From contig NZ_CP025066.1 of NCBI RefSeq assembly GCF_002952775.1, positions 2,046,001 to 2,110,000 of the forward strand: a DNA stretch of 64,000 nucleotides, written 5' to 3'. Source of the stretch: Halalkaliarchaeum desulfuricum (GTDB taxonomy: Archaea > Halobacteriota > Halobacteria > Halobacteriales > Haloferacaceae). Shown here one piece after another: positions 8,461 through 17,203 of the stretch (positions are counted from its first letter, which is position 1; the number at the start of each line of letters is the position of its first letter). The translations under genes were made by a program, and so were the position numbers. The notes under the pieces were generated by a model. That model ran no database searches. It was not told the origin of the DNA and saw only the letters and a program-made list of their open reading frames with translations.

Positions 8461-8844
8461 TCACCCGTCGAACCGGATCCCGTCCTCGACGAGACGGTAG
8501 TTGCGCTCGCGATCGAGTTCCTCTGCGAGCCACTCCTCCTGGTACAGTTGTGCAATGAGCTCCGCATACAGGTTTCGCCACGCCATCGCGTAGATCGGGG
8601 ACTGGCCCCACGCCCTGAGTTCGGGGACGAACTCGTCGTACCGTTCCATCCGCGATTCCATGTGTTCGATCGCGTCGACGACGTACCCGGCCGCCTCGCC
8701 GGGATCGTCCGCCTCGTCGATCGCGTCGTTGATCCGGCGCTCGATCCCGTCGACGGCCCGGTGTATGTCCATCTCCGCGGCGTCTTCTTCTTCGGGGAGC
8801 GATTCGAGTACGCCACGCGGTACGCCGAGTGAGACGTGGTCCAT
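8461..8844 (-). CDS. Conserved helical hypothetical protein
   Basis: A 127-residue, mostly helical acidic protein (IHRAVDGIERRINDAID, then EHMESRMERYDEFVPELRAW). I do not recognise a family or catalytic motif. A TATA-like tttta on the minus strand around 8868-8874 is about 26 bp upstream of the ATG, arguing for a real leaderless gene. It precedes nothing on its strand except the convergent M23-fold gene, with the dUTPase-family gene upstream on the same strand. Function unknown. Confidence 0.7.
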   Translation of the reverse strand: MDHVSLGVPRGVLESLPEEEDAAEMDIHRAVDGIERRINDAIDEADDPGEAAGYVVDAIEHMESRMERYDEFVPELRAWGQSPIYAMAWRNLYAELIAQLYQEEWLAEELDRERNYRLVEDGIRFDG

Positions 8845-8910
8845 GTGGGGTCAATCGACCGGACGGAACCTAAAAGAGTCGGTCCCGTCCGGTCCGCTCC
8901 GGGCAACCGA

Positions 8911-9387
8911 TCACAGCCGTTCGCCCTGATACTCTCCCTCGTAGACACCCTCGTGGTCGGCGGCTGCGAGCACGAACTGGCCGATGCGTGCACCCCGCCG
9001 GATCTCGATCTCGTGGCCGACCTGCAACAGTCCCTCGCCGATCCCCTCGTAGCCGGCGTCCCACACCGCCGTGTGCAACATCGCGCTGTTGCGCATGAGC
9101 GAGGATCGGGGATAGACGAAACCGACGTGGGAGTCGGGGACCCGGACGACTTCCCCGTATTCGGCGACGTAGTTGCCGGGCTCGAGTCGGAACGCGCCGT
9201 CGTCCGGTTCGAGCTCCAGTCTCTCGCCGACCGTTTTTCCGTCCCGGTCAATACGGCCCGGGGAGCTCTGTTCGTAAACTGTCCCCAGCGTGAGATCGAC
9301 GCCGTTCGGCTGTACCTGGTCGGAAGACAGCGGTTCGTCGTTCGCCTTCCGAAGCCGTTTCGCGACGAACTTCCCTGATCTGAACAT
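8911..9387 (-). CDS. dUTPase / dCTP deaminase family protein
   Basis: Trimeric pyrimidine-nucleotide enzyme fold that either hydrolyses dUTP or deaminates dCTP, supplying dUMP and keeping uracil out of DNA. The motifs QPNGVDLTLG (residues ~26-35), VGFVYPRSSLMRN (~84-96, the conserved R-SS-x-R loop), TAVWDAGYEG (~102-111) and GARIGQFVLA are diagnostic. The ATG at 9387 is preferred over an upstream in-frame ATG because it gives the family start MFRSGKF and lies about 25 bp from a TATA-like ttttatt near 9405-9412. Haloarchaeal relatives are usually called dUTPase; I cannot separate the two activities. Confidence 0.88.
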   Translation of the reverse strand: MFRSGKFVAKRLRKANDEPLSSDQVQPNGVDLTLGTVYEQSSPGRIDRDGKTVGERLELEPDDGAFRLEPGNYVAEYGEVVRVPDSHVGFVYPRSSLMRNSAMLHTAVWDAGYEGIGEGLLQVGHEIEIRRGARIGQFVLAAADHEGVYEGEYQGERL

Positions 9388-9511
9388 ACCGGCTCTGTCG
9401 TGCCCGTGAATAAAACGCTGCTGTCGTGTCCTCGCTGCTGTCATTTCGTGAGTTTCGTTCCTGATAACCTGGCCGTGCCTTTGATAACCCCTCCGGGTAG
9501 AGTCACTCCCT

Positions 9512-10288
9512 GTGAGCGAGACGAACGGTGGCGACCGGGGAGTGAGCGAGGCGTTGAGCTTCGTTCTCGTGTTCGCGCTCGTGATTGGTTCGATCGCGAT
9601 CGTCTACACGGTCGGGCTCGGCGGCCTCCAGGACGCCCGGGATCACGAGCGGATCAACAACGCCGAGCGGGCGTTCGAGGTGTTCGGGGAGAACCTCGAC
9701 GACATCGTCCTGGACGGGGCGCCGAGTCGCTCGACGCAGATCCGCATGTCGGACGCGACGCTATCAGTTCAAGAGGCGGCATACGTCGAGATCACCGGAA
9801 CCAATCCAGAAACCGGTGAAAACTACACCTATCCCCCACAACAGGTCCGATCGCTCGCCTTCGAATCCGGCGACAGCACCGTCAGCTACACCGGTGGTGC
9901 GGTGGTCCGCAGCGACGGCGATGGGGATGGCGTGATGGTTCGGGAGCCACCGTTCCTGTTCGAGGACGACAGGATGGTCCTCCCTATCGTTCGGCTCTCT
10001 TCGGGTGGCTCCGTCGCCGTGAGCGGCGATCAGGTCATTCAGGTCCGGACCGAACAGGTTCTCAGACGGAACGATCCCGTCAACGGAACCGAGTTCGATA
10101 GCGTAGAGGTGAACGTCTCGACGGACAATCCGGGTGCGTGGAACAGATACATGGAGGACAGCGGGATGGAGTGTGAGGAACCCGATCCGGGCGCGGGAGA
10201 GGACGGACTCGCGCTGGTGTCATGTGAGCACGAGGACGTAGAGCAGCTTCGCGTGGTCGTGATACGCATCGACGTCGCCTTCGAGTGA
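9512..10288 (+). CDS. Type IV pilin-like surface protein
   Basis: A 258-residue exported protein with a class III (archaeal type IV pilin) signal: polar start, then RGVSEALSFVLVFALVIGS with the hydrophobic helix from about residue 13. Cleavage by the prepilin peptidase after the Gly of RG is likely. The rest is a beta-rich ectodomain with a CEEPDPG...SCEHE pair of Cys near the C-terminus. It resembles the haloarchaeal DUF7289-type pilin-like proteins. Start is GTG. It stands alone, with no assembly ATPase nearby, so it would use a platform encoded elsewhere. Confidence 0.72.
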   Translation: MSETNGGDRGVSEALSFVLVFALVIGSIAIVYTVGLGGLQDARDHERINNAERAFEVFGENLDDIVLDGAPSRSTQIRMSDATLSVQEAAYVEITGTNPETGENYTYPPQQVRSLAFESGDSTVSYTGGAVVRSDGDGDGVMVREPPFLFEDDRMVLPIVRLSSGGSVAVSGDQVIQVRTEQVLRRNDPVNGTEFDSVEVNVSTDNPGAWNRYMEDSGMECEEPDPGAGEDGLALVSCEHEDVEQLRVVVIRIDVAFE

Positions 10289-10340
10289 GAATCCGCCGCT
10301 AGGGTTGCTCCTCCGGAACTGTCCGGTCGCTTTTTGTCCG

Positions 10341-11609
10341 TCAGTTCCATGGGATGGGCTCAGCGTCTTTCTCAGGATCGTATCGATGACACTGAGCCGA
10401 TTGCCCGTCGAGATCGACAACAGTTGGCGTTTCGCGTTCACAGATCGTCGGGAACGCGTCGGCGAGGAGTTCACTTGCGCCATCGATGTCCCCGTCCGCG
10501 ATCGCCGCAGCTGCGTCTGTAACTGCCCGTTCCGCGAGTGGATCCGAAAGCGACGACGGGAGTCCGAACTCCTTGCGAACCGTTTCGGCCGTCGTCGACT
10601 GTCCCTGTCGATCCGGCGCGAGCGGTTCGGGGAGTTCACCGGTTTCGACGGTGAATCTGAGCGCCGCGATCGCCCGCCACTGTTCCTGGGTGACGTCCAC
10701 GTCTTTCGGGGGGATCACCTCAGGACACCTGGTGTGGAACCGACAGCCTTTGGGCGGGTTCGCCGGCTCCGGAACGGTGTCGGTGAGCGGCTTTTCGAGG
10801 GTCCTGTCACCGGGGTCGAGACTCGGCACCGAGCCGAGTAGCACGCGGGTGTACGGATGTGCTGGTGAGTCGAGAACCTCCGCGACAGGTCCCTTTTCGA
10901 CGAGTTCACCGAGATACATCACGGCGATCCGATCACAGAACCGGCGCACGACGTCGATGTCGTGGCTGATGAATAGCACGGCAATGTCGAACTCCCGCCG
11001 GATCTCGTCCAGCAGAGCGAGCACGTCCGACTGTACCCGCCCGTCGAGCGCGCTCGTGGGCTCGTCGGCGACGATCAAGTCCGGATTCACGACGAGCGCC
11101 CGGGCGATCGCGATCCGCTGTTTCTCGCCGCCGGAGAACGCGTGTGGGTAGCGGTCGACGTCGGCTGCGGACAGCCCCACGCGTTCGAGCACGTCGGCGA
11201 CGATCTCCCGTCGTCGGTCGGAATCGTCCATTCCGTGGAGCCGAAGCGGCTCCGCAACCGCCTCTCCGACGGTCATTCTGGGGCTGAACGCCTCGTTCGG
11301 ATCCTGGACGATCAGCTGTGCCCGACGGCGGAACGACTTGAGCTGCTCCCCGCGGAACTTCTCGATCGGGGTGCCCTCGAATCTGACTTCCCCACCGGTC
11401 GGCTCCTCGAGCCGGAGGATCGACAGCGCAGTCGTGGACTTCCCGCAGCCGGACTCGCCGACGAGTCCGAGCGCCTCGCCGCGGTCGATCCGGAAGTTAA
11501 CGCCGTCGACGGCGCGGACTCGGCCGACTTCGCGGCGCAACAGCCCTTTCGTGATCGGGTAATGTTTCTCCAGCCCGTCGACAGCGAGCACTGGCGGCTC
11601 GTCACTCAT
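10341..11609 (-). CDS. Oligo/dipeptide ABC transporter ATP-binding protein (DppF/OppF type), set 1
   Basis: Cytoplasmic ATPase energising peptide uptake. Walker [10 protein letters not shown] near residue 50, signature FSGGEKQRIAIARAL near 155 and Walker B LIVADEPTSALD near 178 are intact. The oligopeptide-ABC C-terminal domain starts with [10 protein letters not shown] but is interrupted by about 100 residues of helical acidic sequence before a final Cys-containing segment. The start is the ATG at 11609, overlapping the upstream DppD-type gene by 8 bp; the longer open frame upstream is antisense noise. Last gene of the minus-strand trio. Confidence 0.92.
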   Translation of the reverse strand: MSDEPPVLAVDGLEKHYPITKGLLRREVGRVRAVDGVNFRIDRGEALGLVGESGCGKSTTALSILRLEEPTGGEVRFEGTPIEKFRGEQLKSFRRRAQLIVQDPNEAFSPRMTVGEAVAEPLRLHGMDDSDRRREIVADVLERVGLSAADVDRYPHAFSGGEKQRIAIARALVVNPDLIVADEPTSALDGRVQSDVLALLDEIRREFDIAVLFISHDIDVVRRFCDRIAVMYLGELVEKGPVAEVLDSPAHPYTRVLLGSVPSLDPGDRTLEKPLTDTVPEPANPPKGCRFHTRCPEVIPPKDVDVTQEQWRAIAALRFTVETGELPEPLAPDRQGQSTTAETVRKEFGLPSSLSDPLAERAVTDAAAAIADGDIDGASELLADAFPTICERETPTVVDLDGQSAQCHRYDPEKDAEPIPWN

Positions 11610-12726
11610 CGGTCGGCCCCCCGTTGGCTGTTCCGCTTTCTCCACGCGGACGGGTATCCGGCGCGTCTTCGCTCCGATCGGTTCTGCCCGGTATCCCGCC
11701 CGGGCTGGCGCCCCTCGCGTCCGCGAGGATCTGATCCGGATCCCTCTCGGGGGCGTAGTGAACACACGAGACCTCGTGTGCGCTGTTGCCGTCCGTCGGA
11801 TACGTCGGCGGCTGTGTTCCACCCCCGCACGCGTCGACGGCGTGGGGACATTCCCGCCGGAACCGACAGCCGTCCGTCGGGATCTCGTCTCTCGCGGACC
11901 GTTCTCCCCGTCGGTCCAGCCCGTCGTAACTTTCGAACAGCGCCTGCGTGTACGGATGTGACGGTCGCGCGAACACGGTCTCCACCGGACCCTGTTCCAT
12001 CACCGTCCCGCCGAACATCACGACGACTCGATCGGCCAGGGCGGCAACCACCCGAAGGTCGTGGGTAACGAGCAGGAGAGACATGCCGCCCCCGGTTAGT
12101 TCCCGGAGCAGTTCGATGAGGCGGGCCTGCACGGTGACGTCGACGGCAGTCGTCGGCTCGTCGGCGATCAACAGCTCCGGGTCGGCTGCGAGCCCGATCC
12201 CGATCGCGACCCGCTGGGCCATCCCGCCGGAGAACTCGTGTGGGTAGTCGTCGACCCGCTCGCTCGCCCGCGGGATCCCGACCCGCCTCAGGAGTTCGAC
12301 AGCTCGCTCGCGTGTCGCAGTGACGTCTCCCGCTCCATGGATCGTCATCGCTTCCGCGAGTTGATCCCCCACGGTGTACACCGGATCGAGTGCCTGCTGT
12401 GGGTTCTGGAACACGTGTGCGATTCTGTTTCCGCGAACCGACCGGAGCGTCGAATCGTCTGCGTCCAGAAGCGACAGTCCATCGAACGAGACGGTTCCGC
12501 CGACGATTTCTGCCGGTGGCTGTGGCACGATACCGGTGAGCGACTCGCAGGTGACGCTTTTCCCGCTGCCGGATTCGCCGACCAGACAGACAGTTTCTCC
12601 GCGATCGACGGTGAAGCTCACCCCGTCTACTGCGTGGACGCGGCCCCCGTCCGCGTCGATGTATGTGCGGAGGTTTTCGACCGAAAGGAGCGGTTCGCTC
12701 CCGACCTCGCTTTGGTCGAGGGTCAT
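11602..12726 (-). CDS. Oligo/dipeptide ABC transporter ATP-binding protein (DppD/OppD type), set 1
   Basis: Second ATPase of the transporter. Walker A GESGSGKS (about residue 49), signature EFSGGMAQRVAIGIGL (~165) and Walker [13 protein letters not shown] (~189) are present, and the C-terminal oligopeptide-ABC domain shows CRFRRECPHAVDAC with a late VSCVHYAPE. Length 374 includes a low-complexity tail rich in Gly, Arg and Asp. The ATG overlaps the permease stop by 4 bp (ATGA). A longer open frame reaching 13986 is out of register with the real permease gene and was discarded. Confidence 0.92.
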   Translation of the reverse strand: MTLDQSEVGSEPLLSVENLRTYIDADGGRVHAVDGVSFTVDRGETVCLVGESGSGKSVTCESLTGIVPQPPAEIVGGTVSFDGLSLLDADDSTLRSVRGNRIAHVFQNPQQALDPVYTVGDQLAEAMTIHGAGDVTATRERAVELLRRVGIPRASERVDDYPHEFSGGMAQRVAIGIGLAADPELLIADEPTTAVDVTVQARLIELLRELTGGGMSLLLVTHDLRVVAALADRVVVMFGGTVMEQGPVETVFARPSHPYTQALFESYDGLDRRGERSARDEIPTDGCRFRRECPHAVDACGGGTQPPTYPTDGNSAHEVSCVHYAPERDPDQILADARGASPGGIPGRTDRSEDAPDTRPRGESGTANGGPTDE

Positions 12727-13943
12727 CGGTTTGCCCCCCGTCGAGGATCCATCGCGTCCCTGAATTCGTCGCCGACGAGTTTGAGCGAGAGAATCGTCGC
12801 CGTCAACGCCAGGGCGGGGAGCGTCGCCACCCACCAGATCTTGTACGCTGGATGTGGGGCTCTGGTCTGCATCTCTGCGGCCACCTCCGCGTTGATCCCT
12901 TCGCTGATGATTCCGCCCCACGAGTAGGTCTGGAGCTCGTGGTAGCCGAGGAACGCCACTCCAGCCTCGAACAGCACCAGCAACGCGAGCAGCTGAAATA
13001 CCGCCGGAACCAGGGTGTTGGTCACGTTCGGCAGGATGTGACGCTTTGCGAGATACGTCCCCGACGCCCCGAGGCTCCTGGCGACGAGGACGTGACCGTC
13101 CTCCCTGCGCTGTAACACCTCGCTGCGGACCAGCCTGGCGATGCCGCCCCAGCTGAGCAGCCCGAAGGCGAGAAGCAACACGAGCAACGACGGCCCCCAG
13201 TAGGTGTAGCCGATGAAGTACAGCACGATCGCGGGGATCGAAAGCTGGACGTCGACGTACGACATCAGCAGGCTGTCGACGGCACCGCCGCGCAGTCCGG
13301 CGATCACTCCCACGGCTGCCGCCGCCGGAATCACGAACGCTGCGGTGATCGCCATCACGTACAGCGCGACACGCGCACCGGAGGCGACCAGGAATCCCAT
13401 CGGATGGCCCCGTTCGTTGGTGCCGAGGGGATATGCCCACGTTCCGTGGCATCGCTGTTCGAATATCTCTCCCGTTACGGCACCGAGACACTCGACCCCA
13501 GTGACCTCGCTTGTGAACCCGATCGGCGGGTGAAACGCGTGCTGGAAGGCCAGACCGGGGTTCGGAAACAGTATCGGAGCGAAAAACCCGATCACAACCA
13601 GCACCAGCAGATAGCCACCGGCCAACTTCGTGGACAGTTTGGCGCCGACGCCCTCGACGACACGTGTGACGGTGTCGCGGTGCTGTACTGCGGGAACGAT
13701 ACCGTACGCGACGAGCGTCGCGACCGCAAGGAGGAACACCCAGTCGACAGGTTCCGCCCGCCACTCTCCGATCGTGTACACGTGGGCGTACATGACGTCG
13801 TATAGATACAGTAGTCCGACGAGAGTGATGCCGATCAGGAGTGTAACGCGCTGTGGGGTGACGATCCGTCTGGATCTGTCGATCCGTGACCAGTCGACGG
13901 TTTCGAACCGGGGGGAGTCGTCGTTGTCGCTCATGGAGGGCAC
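12723..13943 (-). CDS. Oligo/dipeptide ABC transporter permease (DppC/OppC type), set 1
   Basis: Inner-membrane permease with the binding-protein-dependent transport fold; the EAA loop is EVLQRREDGHVLVARSLGAS near residue 285. At 406 residues it is about 100 longer than a usual DppC. The excess is at the N-terminus, with extra predicted helices (LLIGITLVGLLYLYDVMY and WVFLLAVATLVAYGIV) before the usual anchor helix. A periplasm-facing loop between helices contains two Cys (VECLG, QRCHG). It is the first gene of the minus-strand trio and is divergent from its presumed partner at 14120. Confidence 0.9.
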   Translation of the reverse strand: MPSMSDNDDSPRFETVDWSRIDRSRRIVTPQRVTLLIGITLVGLLYLYDVMYAHVYTIGEWRAEPVDWVFLLAVATLVAYGIVPAVQHRDTVTRVVEGVGAKLSTKLAGGYLLVLVVIGFFAPILFPNPGLAFQHAFHPPIGFTSEVTGVECLGAVTGEIFEQRCHGTWAYPLGTNERGHPMGFLVASGARVALYVMAITAAFVIPAAAAVGVIAGLRGGAVDSLLMSYVDVQLSIPAIVLYFIGYTYWGPSLLVLLLAFGLLSWGGIARLVRSEVLQRREDGHVLVARSLGASGTYLAKRHILPNVTNTLVPAVFQLLALLVLFEAGVAFLGYHELQTYSWGGIISEGINAEVAAEMQTRAPHPAYKIWWVATLPALALTATILSLKLVGDEFRDAMDPRRGANR

Positions 13944-14119
13944 CTCTTTCGGGACCAGTTACCGTGGCACGTGGGTGGGTTTTCACGAACGTGGCATAAC
14001 CGTTACGTTTTTGAGAGCATACGTCGGTAACCAGACTGTATGCGCTCCATGGTCCCTGTCATCCCTCCACAGACACTGTTGGATACCCTCCACCGGATTT
14101 CGACGCGGAGTGACCCCCC
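13944..14119. promoter_or_regulatory. Divergent promoter region between the two permease genes of set 1
   Basis: 176 bp separate the divergent dppC- and dppB-type genes. It contains an inverted repeat GCATAC (14017-14022) / GTATGC (14038-14043) with a 15-bp spacer, and nearby near-repeats of cggtaac/gttacg. These could be an operator serving both directions. I see no strong TATA for the plus-strand gene. Confidence 0.4.
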
Positions 14120-15064
14120 GTGAACGTCGTTCGGGTGTTCCTCCAGCGGATCGCGCTGGGCCTCGTGGCCGCCTGGGGCGTCCTGACCGCCGTGTTCGTC
14201 GGATTCACGATGACGGACGACTGGGTGAAGCAAGGACTCGAAGGCCAACTCAGATGGGTCGGAATCACGGGGGAGGAACTCGAGGCGCGTCTGGACGCCT
14301 ATCTCGCGGATAGAGGCCTCGACAGACCCATCTGGGAGCAGTACCTGGACTGGATGGGAGATATGGTGACGCTTTCGTGGGGAGAATCGTTAGTGACTGG
14401 AGAGCCCGTTATGGGACTCGTCGCCGATGCAGTGCTGCGAACGGGGATGTACGTCGTCCCCGCGATCGTTCTCGGACTCTCGATCGGGATGATGGTCGGA
14501 CTGTATGTGGCCCTGAACCCGGAGAGCCGGATCGCAAACGGGGGACGTGGAACCACGTACCTGCTTTTTGCGCTGCCGAGTTTCTGGATCGGCGGCATGT
14601 TCGTTTCGCTTCTGGAGGGTGATGTGATCTCCCGGTCACCGGTGCTTTTCGACCACGCACTTCCGATCGGGCTCGCGACGGCGGCACTACTCGGCGGATA
14701 CGTGAGTTACACCCGGGCGTACGCGATCGATCACGCCTCTGCAGATTTCGTCTCGCTGGTGAAAGCGAAAGGTGCCGGGCCGGTTCTCGTCGCGAAGCAC
14801 GTGGTGCGCAACGCCGCTGTCCCGCTTTTCTCGATGCTGTTCACCGAAGCGCTCGCGTTGCTCGTCCTCGCAGTGTTCGTGATCGAAGTGCTGTTCGCCA
14901 TCGACGGGTTCGGACTGCTGTTCCTCGAGGCCATACAGAACCGCGATCTCCCGGTTCTTCTCGGGAGTACGATCGTAATCATCGGCTTTGGAGTCGTCGG
15001 GAACATCATCCAGGACCTCTCGTACAGTTACCTGGATCCTCGCGTCGACGCCGGATCTCGGTGA
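14120..15064 (+). CDS. Oligo/dipeptide ABC transporter permease (DppB/OppB type), set 1
   Basis: A 314-residue permease with about six transmembrane helices. The N-terminal anchor NVVRVFLQRIALGLVAAWGVL, the long extracytoplasmic loop containing DRGLDRPIWEQYLDWM and the EAA-type loop DFVSLVKAKGAGPVLVAKHV (~215) are typical of DppB. The start is GTG, because an in-frame TGA lies three codons upstream. It faces away from its likely partner DppC (13943) and lies only 140 bp before the dppA-type gene of set 2, so it may be transcribed towards that operon. Confidence 0.9.
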   Translation: MNVVRVFLQRIALGLVAAWGVLTAVFVGFTMTDDWVKQGLEGQLRWVGITGEELEARLDAYLADRGLDRPIWEQYLDWMGDMVTLSWGESLVTGEPVMGLVADAVLRTGMYVVPAIVLGLSIGMMVGLYVALNPESRIANGGRGTTYLLFALPSFWIGGMFVSLLEGDVISRSPVLFDHALPIGLATAALLGGYVSYTRAYAIDHASADFVSLVKAKGAGPVLVAKHVVRNAAVPLFSMLFTEALALLVLAVFVIEVLFAIDGFGLLFLEAIQNRDLPVLLGSTIVIIGFGVVGNIIQDLSYSYLDPRVDAGSR

Positions 15065-15204
15065 TTTTCATCGGCCAAATCTGGACAAAAATGTTAAAAA
15101 TTGCTCAAAACTGAATCATCGTTTTACTCTGACAGATATTTACCGCCCGAAGGAAACGGCATCAAAGCAGTACATATATCAGTAGGGATCCCGCAATTCT
15201 GCCC

Positions 15205-17154
15205 ATGGTACAGGATACCGAGATATCCAGTCCGAGCATCAACCGAAGACGAGTCCTCCAGAGCGTCGGCGCAGCGGGCGTCGTCGGTCTGGCGGGTTGT
15301 CTCGAGGGCGAAGAGCCCGCAGAAGAGGATGATGAGGGTATCGGCGAGGAGGACGTCGATCCAGACGAACTCGTCGAAGGCGGCACCCTTCGCGTCGGCA
15401 TCGGTGCCAATGCCGACTCGTTCGACGGTCCGTACAGCACGGACACGACCTCGACGCTGGTCCAGAGCCTCATTTTCGAGTCGCTGACCGTCAGCGACAG
15501 CGAGGGGAACCTCTATCCGTGGCTCGCCGAGGACTTCGAAGTTGAAGAGACGCAGGACATCGAGCGCACCGACTACGCCCCGTACATGCGGTCGGTCGAA
15601 GCCGGCGAGGAGGGTGCGGTACCGATCGAGGAACAGGAGATCGTCCGTCACCCGGAGGATGCAGTCCCCGAGGAAGGCGACGAAGTCCGAACGCTGCTGT
15701 TCGAAGACGCGGCAGACGCCGTCGCAGACGGTGTGTACGGCATGCGGATCCGGTACGACCTCCGCGAGGGCGTCGAGTTCCACAACGGCGAGGAGATGAC
15801 CGCCGAGGACGTCATCGCCTCCTACGATCGACTCAAGCTGTCAGACAACGCCGCCCAGTACTTCGACTCGACGCTGTACTACGAGGCGATCGACGAGTAC
15901 ACGGTGGACATCTACGGTCAGCTTCCCGACGCGGAGGGCGCCCGGGAGCTGCCGCCGATGTACGTCTATCCGAAGGAACTGGCCGAACTGCCGCCGAACG
16001 ACCTCGACCCGCGACAGGGTAACGAGCCGGTCGGCACCGGCCCGTACGTGCTGGACGAGATGGCGGACGAGCAGTACGTCGAGTACGAGAAGAACGACAA
16101 CTACTGGGTCGAGGACGTCGGCGTCGACTCCTTCGACTGGTTCGAGGGCGATGCCGACTTCCCTGACGGGCCGGTCATCGACCGGATCGAGATGGAAATC
16201 ATCCCGGACGACGCAACCCGATCAGGTGCACTCCAAAACGACGAAATCGACATCACGACGGGCCTCACCCGGGCGACGCTGGACGACTTCGACGCCTCTG
16301 AAGACTTCGAGGTCGCCGGCGTCGAGACAGGCGGGTACGAGTACTTCCAGCCGCCGATCCAGGTCGAGCCCTGGGACGACCAGCGACTCCGGCAAGCGTT
16401 CAACCACCTCGTCCCACGAGAATCCATCGTCGAAAACGTTCTTGCGGGCTGGGCCCGCCCGGCGTGGACGATGATTCCCCAACTCGCGCAGGGTGCCGGG
16501 ACCACCGATGCACAGGCGCTCGAAGAAGAGCTACGTCCATACAACGAGTACCGACCTGAGGAAGCGGCCGAAATGGCTGAGGAAGTGTTTGATGACTACG
16601 GCATCGAGGCGCCGCTTGAAGTAACTCTGGAAGTCAACGCCGACAACGACGACCGCGTCCAGATGGTCGAACTTGTTGCCGAGTCAATGGAGGAAACGGG
16701 GCTTTTCGAGACCGAAATCGAGACGTACGAGTGGACGACCTACGTGGGGCGCGTCCTGGACCCCGGCTACGCCGAAGAAGGGGTCATCGCCTGTATCGGC
16801 CTCTCGGGTACGTTCAATCCCCACAGCTTCTGTGACGCGCTGCACCACAGCAGCAACTGGGGAGCCTGCTGTAACCTGAGCGGCGTCAACTTCGACTGGC
16901 TCGACGAGATGCTGGACAACGCCCGCTACGGGGCCGAGGTCGCTGAGGATGAGGACCTCCGCCGCGAGCGGTACGACGAAATCTGGCGGGAACTCGAGGA
17001 GCTTGCAGCCAGCGCGATCACGCACTTCGACCTGCAAACCTCCGTCCGCCACGAGCGGGTCAAGGGCTGGGGGCAGTGGCCGTTCCACGAGGGCTACCTC
17101 AACTACGCACTGTTCGCACCACAAGACGAACAAGTTATTTACATCGACGAATAA
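15205..17154 (+). CDS. Oligo/dipeptide ABC transporter substrate-binding lipoprotein (DppA type)
   Basis: Extracytoplasmic peptide-binding protein, family 5. A twin-arginine signal (NRRRVLQSVGAAGVVGLAGC) ends in a lipobox, so it is exported folded and lipid-anchored. An acidic linker (~35-55) precedes the binding domain, which starts EGGTLRVGIGANADSFD and contains the family signature region YDLREGVEFHNGEEMTAEDV near residue 180. The 649 residues are slightly longer than usual because of acidic insertions. Its 140-bp upstream region is AT-rich, with a TATA-like tacatatat (15171-15179) about 30 bp before the ATG. First gene of the set 2 operon; substrate not readable. Confidence 0.93.
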   Translation: MVQDTEISSPSINRRRVLQSVGAAGVVGLAGCLEGEEPAEEDDEGIGEEDVDPDELVEGGTLRVGIGANADSFDGPYSTDTTSTLVQSLIFESLTVSDSEGNLYPWLAEDFEVEETQDIERTDYAPYMRSVEAGEEGAVPIEEQEIVRHPEDAVPEEGDEVRTLLFEDAADAVADGVYGMRIRYDLREGVEFHNGEEMTAEDVIASYDRLKLSDNAAQYFDSTLYYEAIDEYTVDIYGQLPDAEGARELPPMYVYPKELAELPPNDLDPRQGNEPVGTGPYVLDEMADEQYVEYEKNDNYWVEDVGVDSFDWFEGDADFPDGPVIDRIEMEIIPDDATRSGALQNDEIDITTGLTRATLDDFDASEDFEVAGVETGGYEYFQPPIQVEPWDDQRLRQAFNHLVPRESIVENVLAGWARPAWTMIPQLAQGAGTTDAQALEEELRPYNEYRPEEAAEMAEEVFDDYGIEAPLEVTLEVNADNDDRVQMVELVAESMEETGLFETEIETYEWTTYVGRVLDPGYAEEGVIACIGLSGTFNPHSFCDALHHSSNWGACCNLSGVNFDWLDEMLDNARYGAEVAEDEDLRRERYDEIWRELEELAASAITHFDLQTSVRHERVKGWGQWPFHEGYLNYALFAPQDEQVIYIDE

Positions 17155-17203
17155 GCCCTCGGCGTGCTGCCGGACGACCGGCGGCTTCCCTCCCCATTAA
17201 CGA

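Noticed and set aside
12727-13986. A 794-residue reading of the DppD-type gene
   Set aside because: The N-terminal 420 codons are in the wrong frame across the real permease gene and are Arg/Gly-rich noise.
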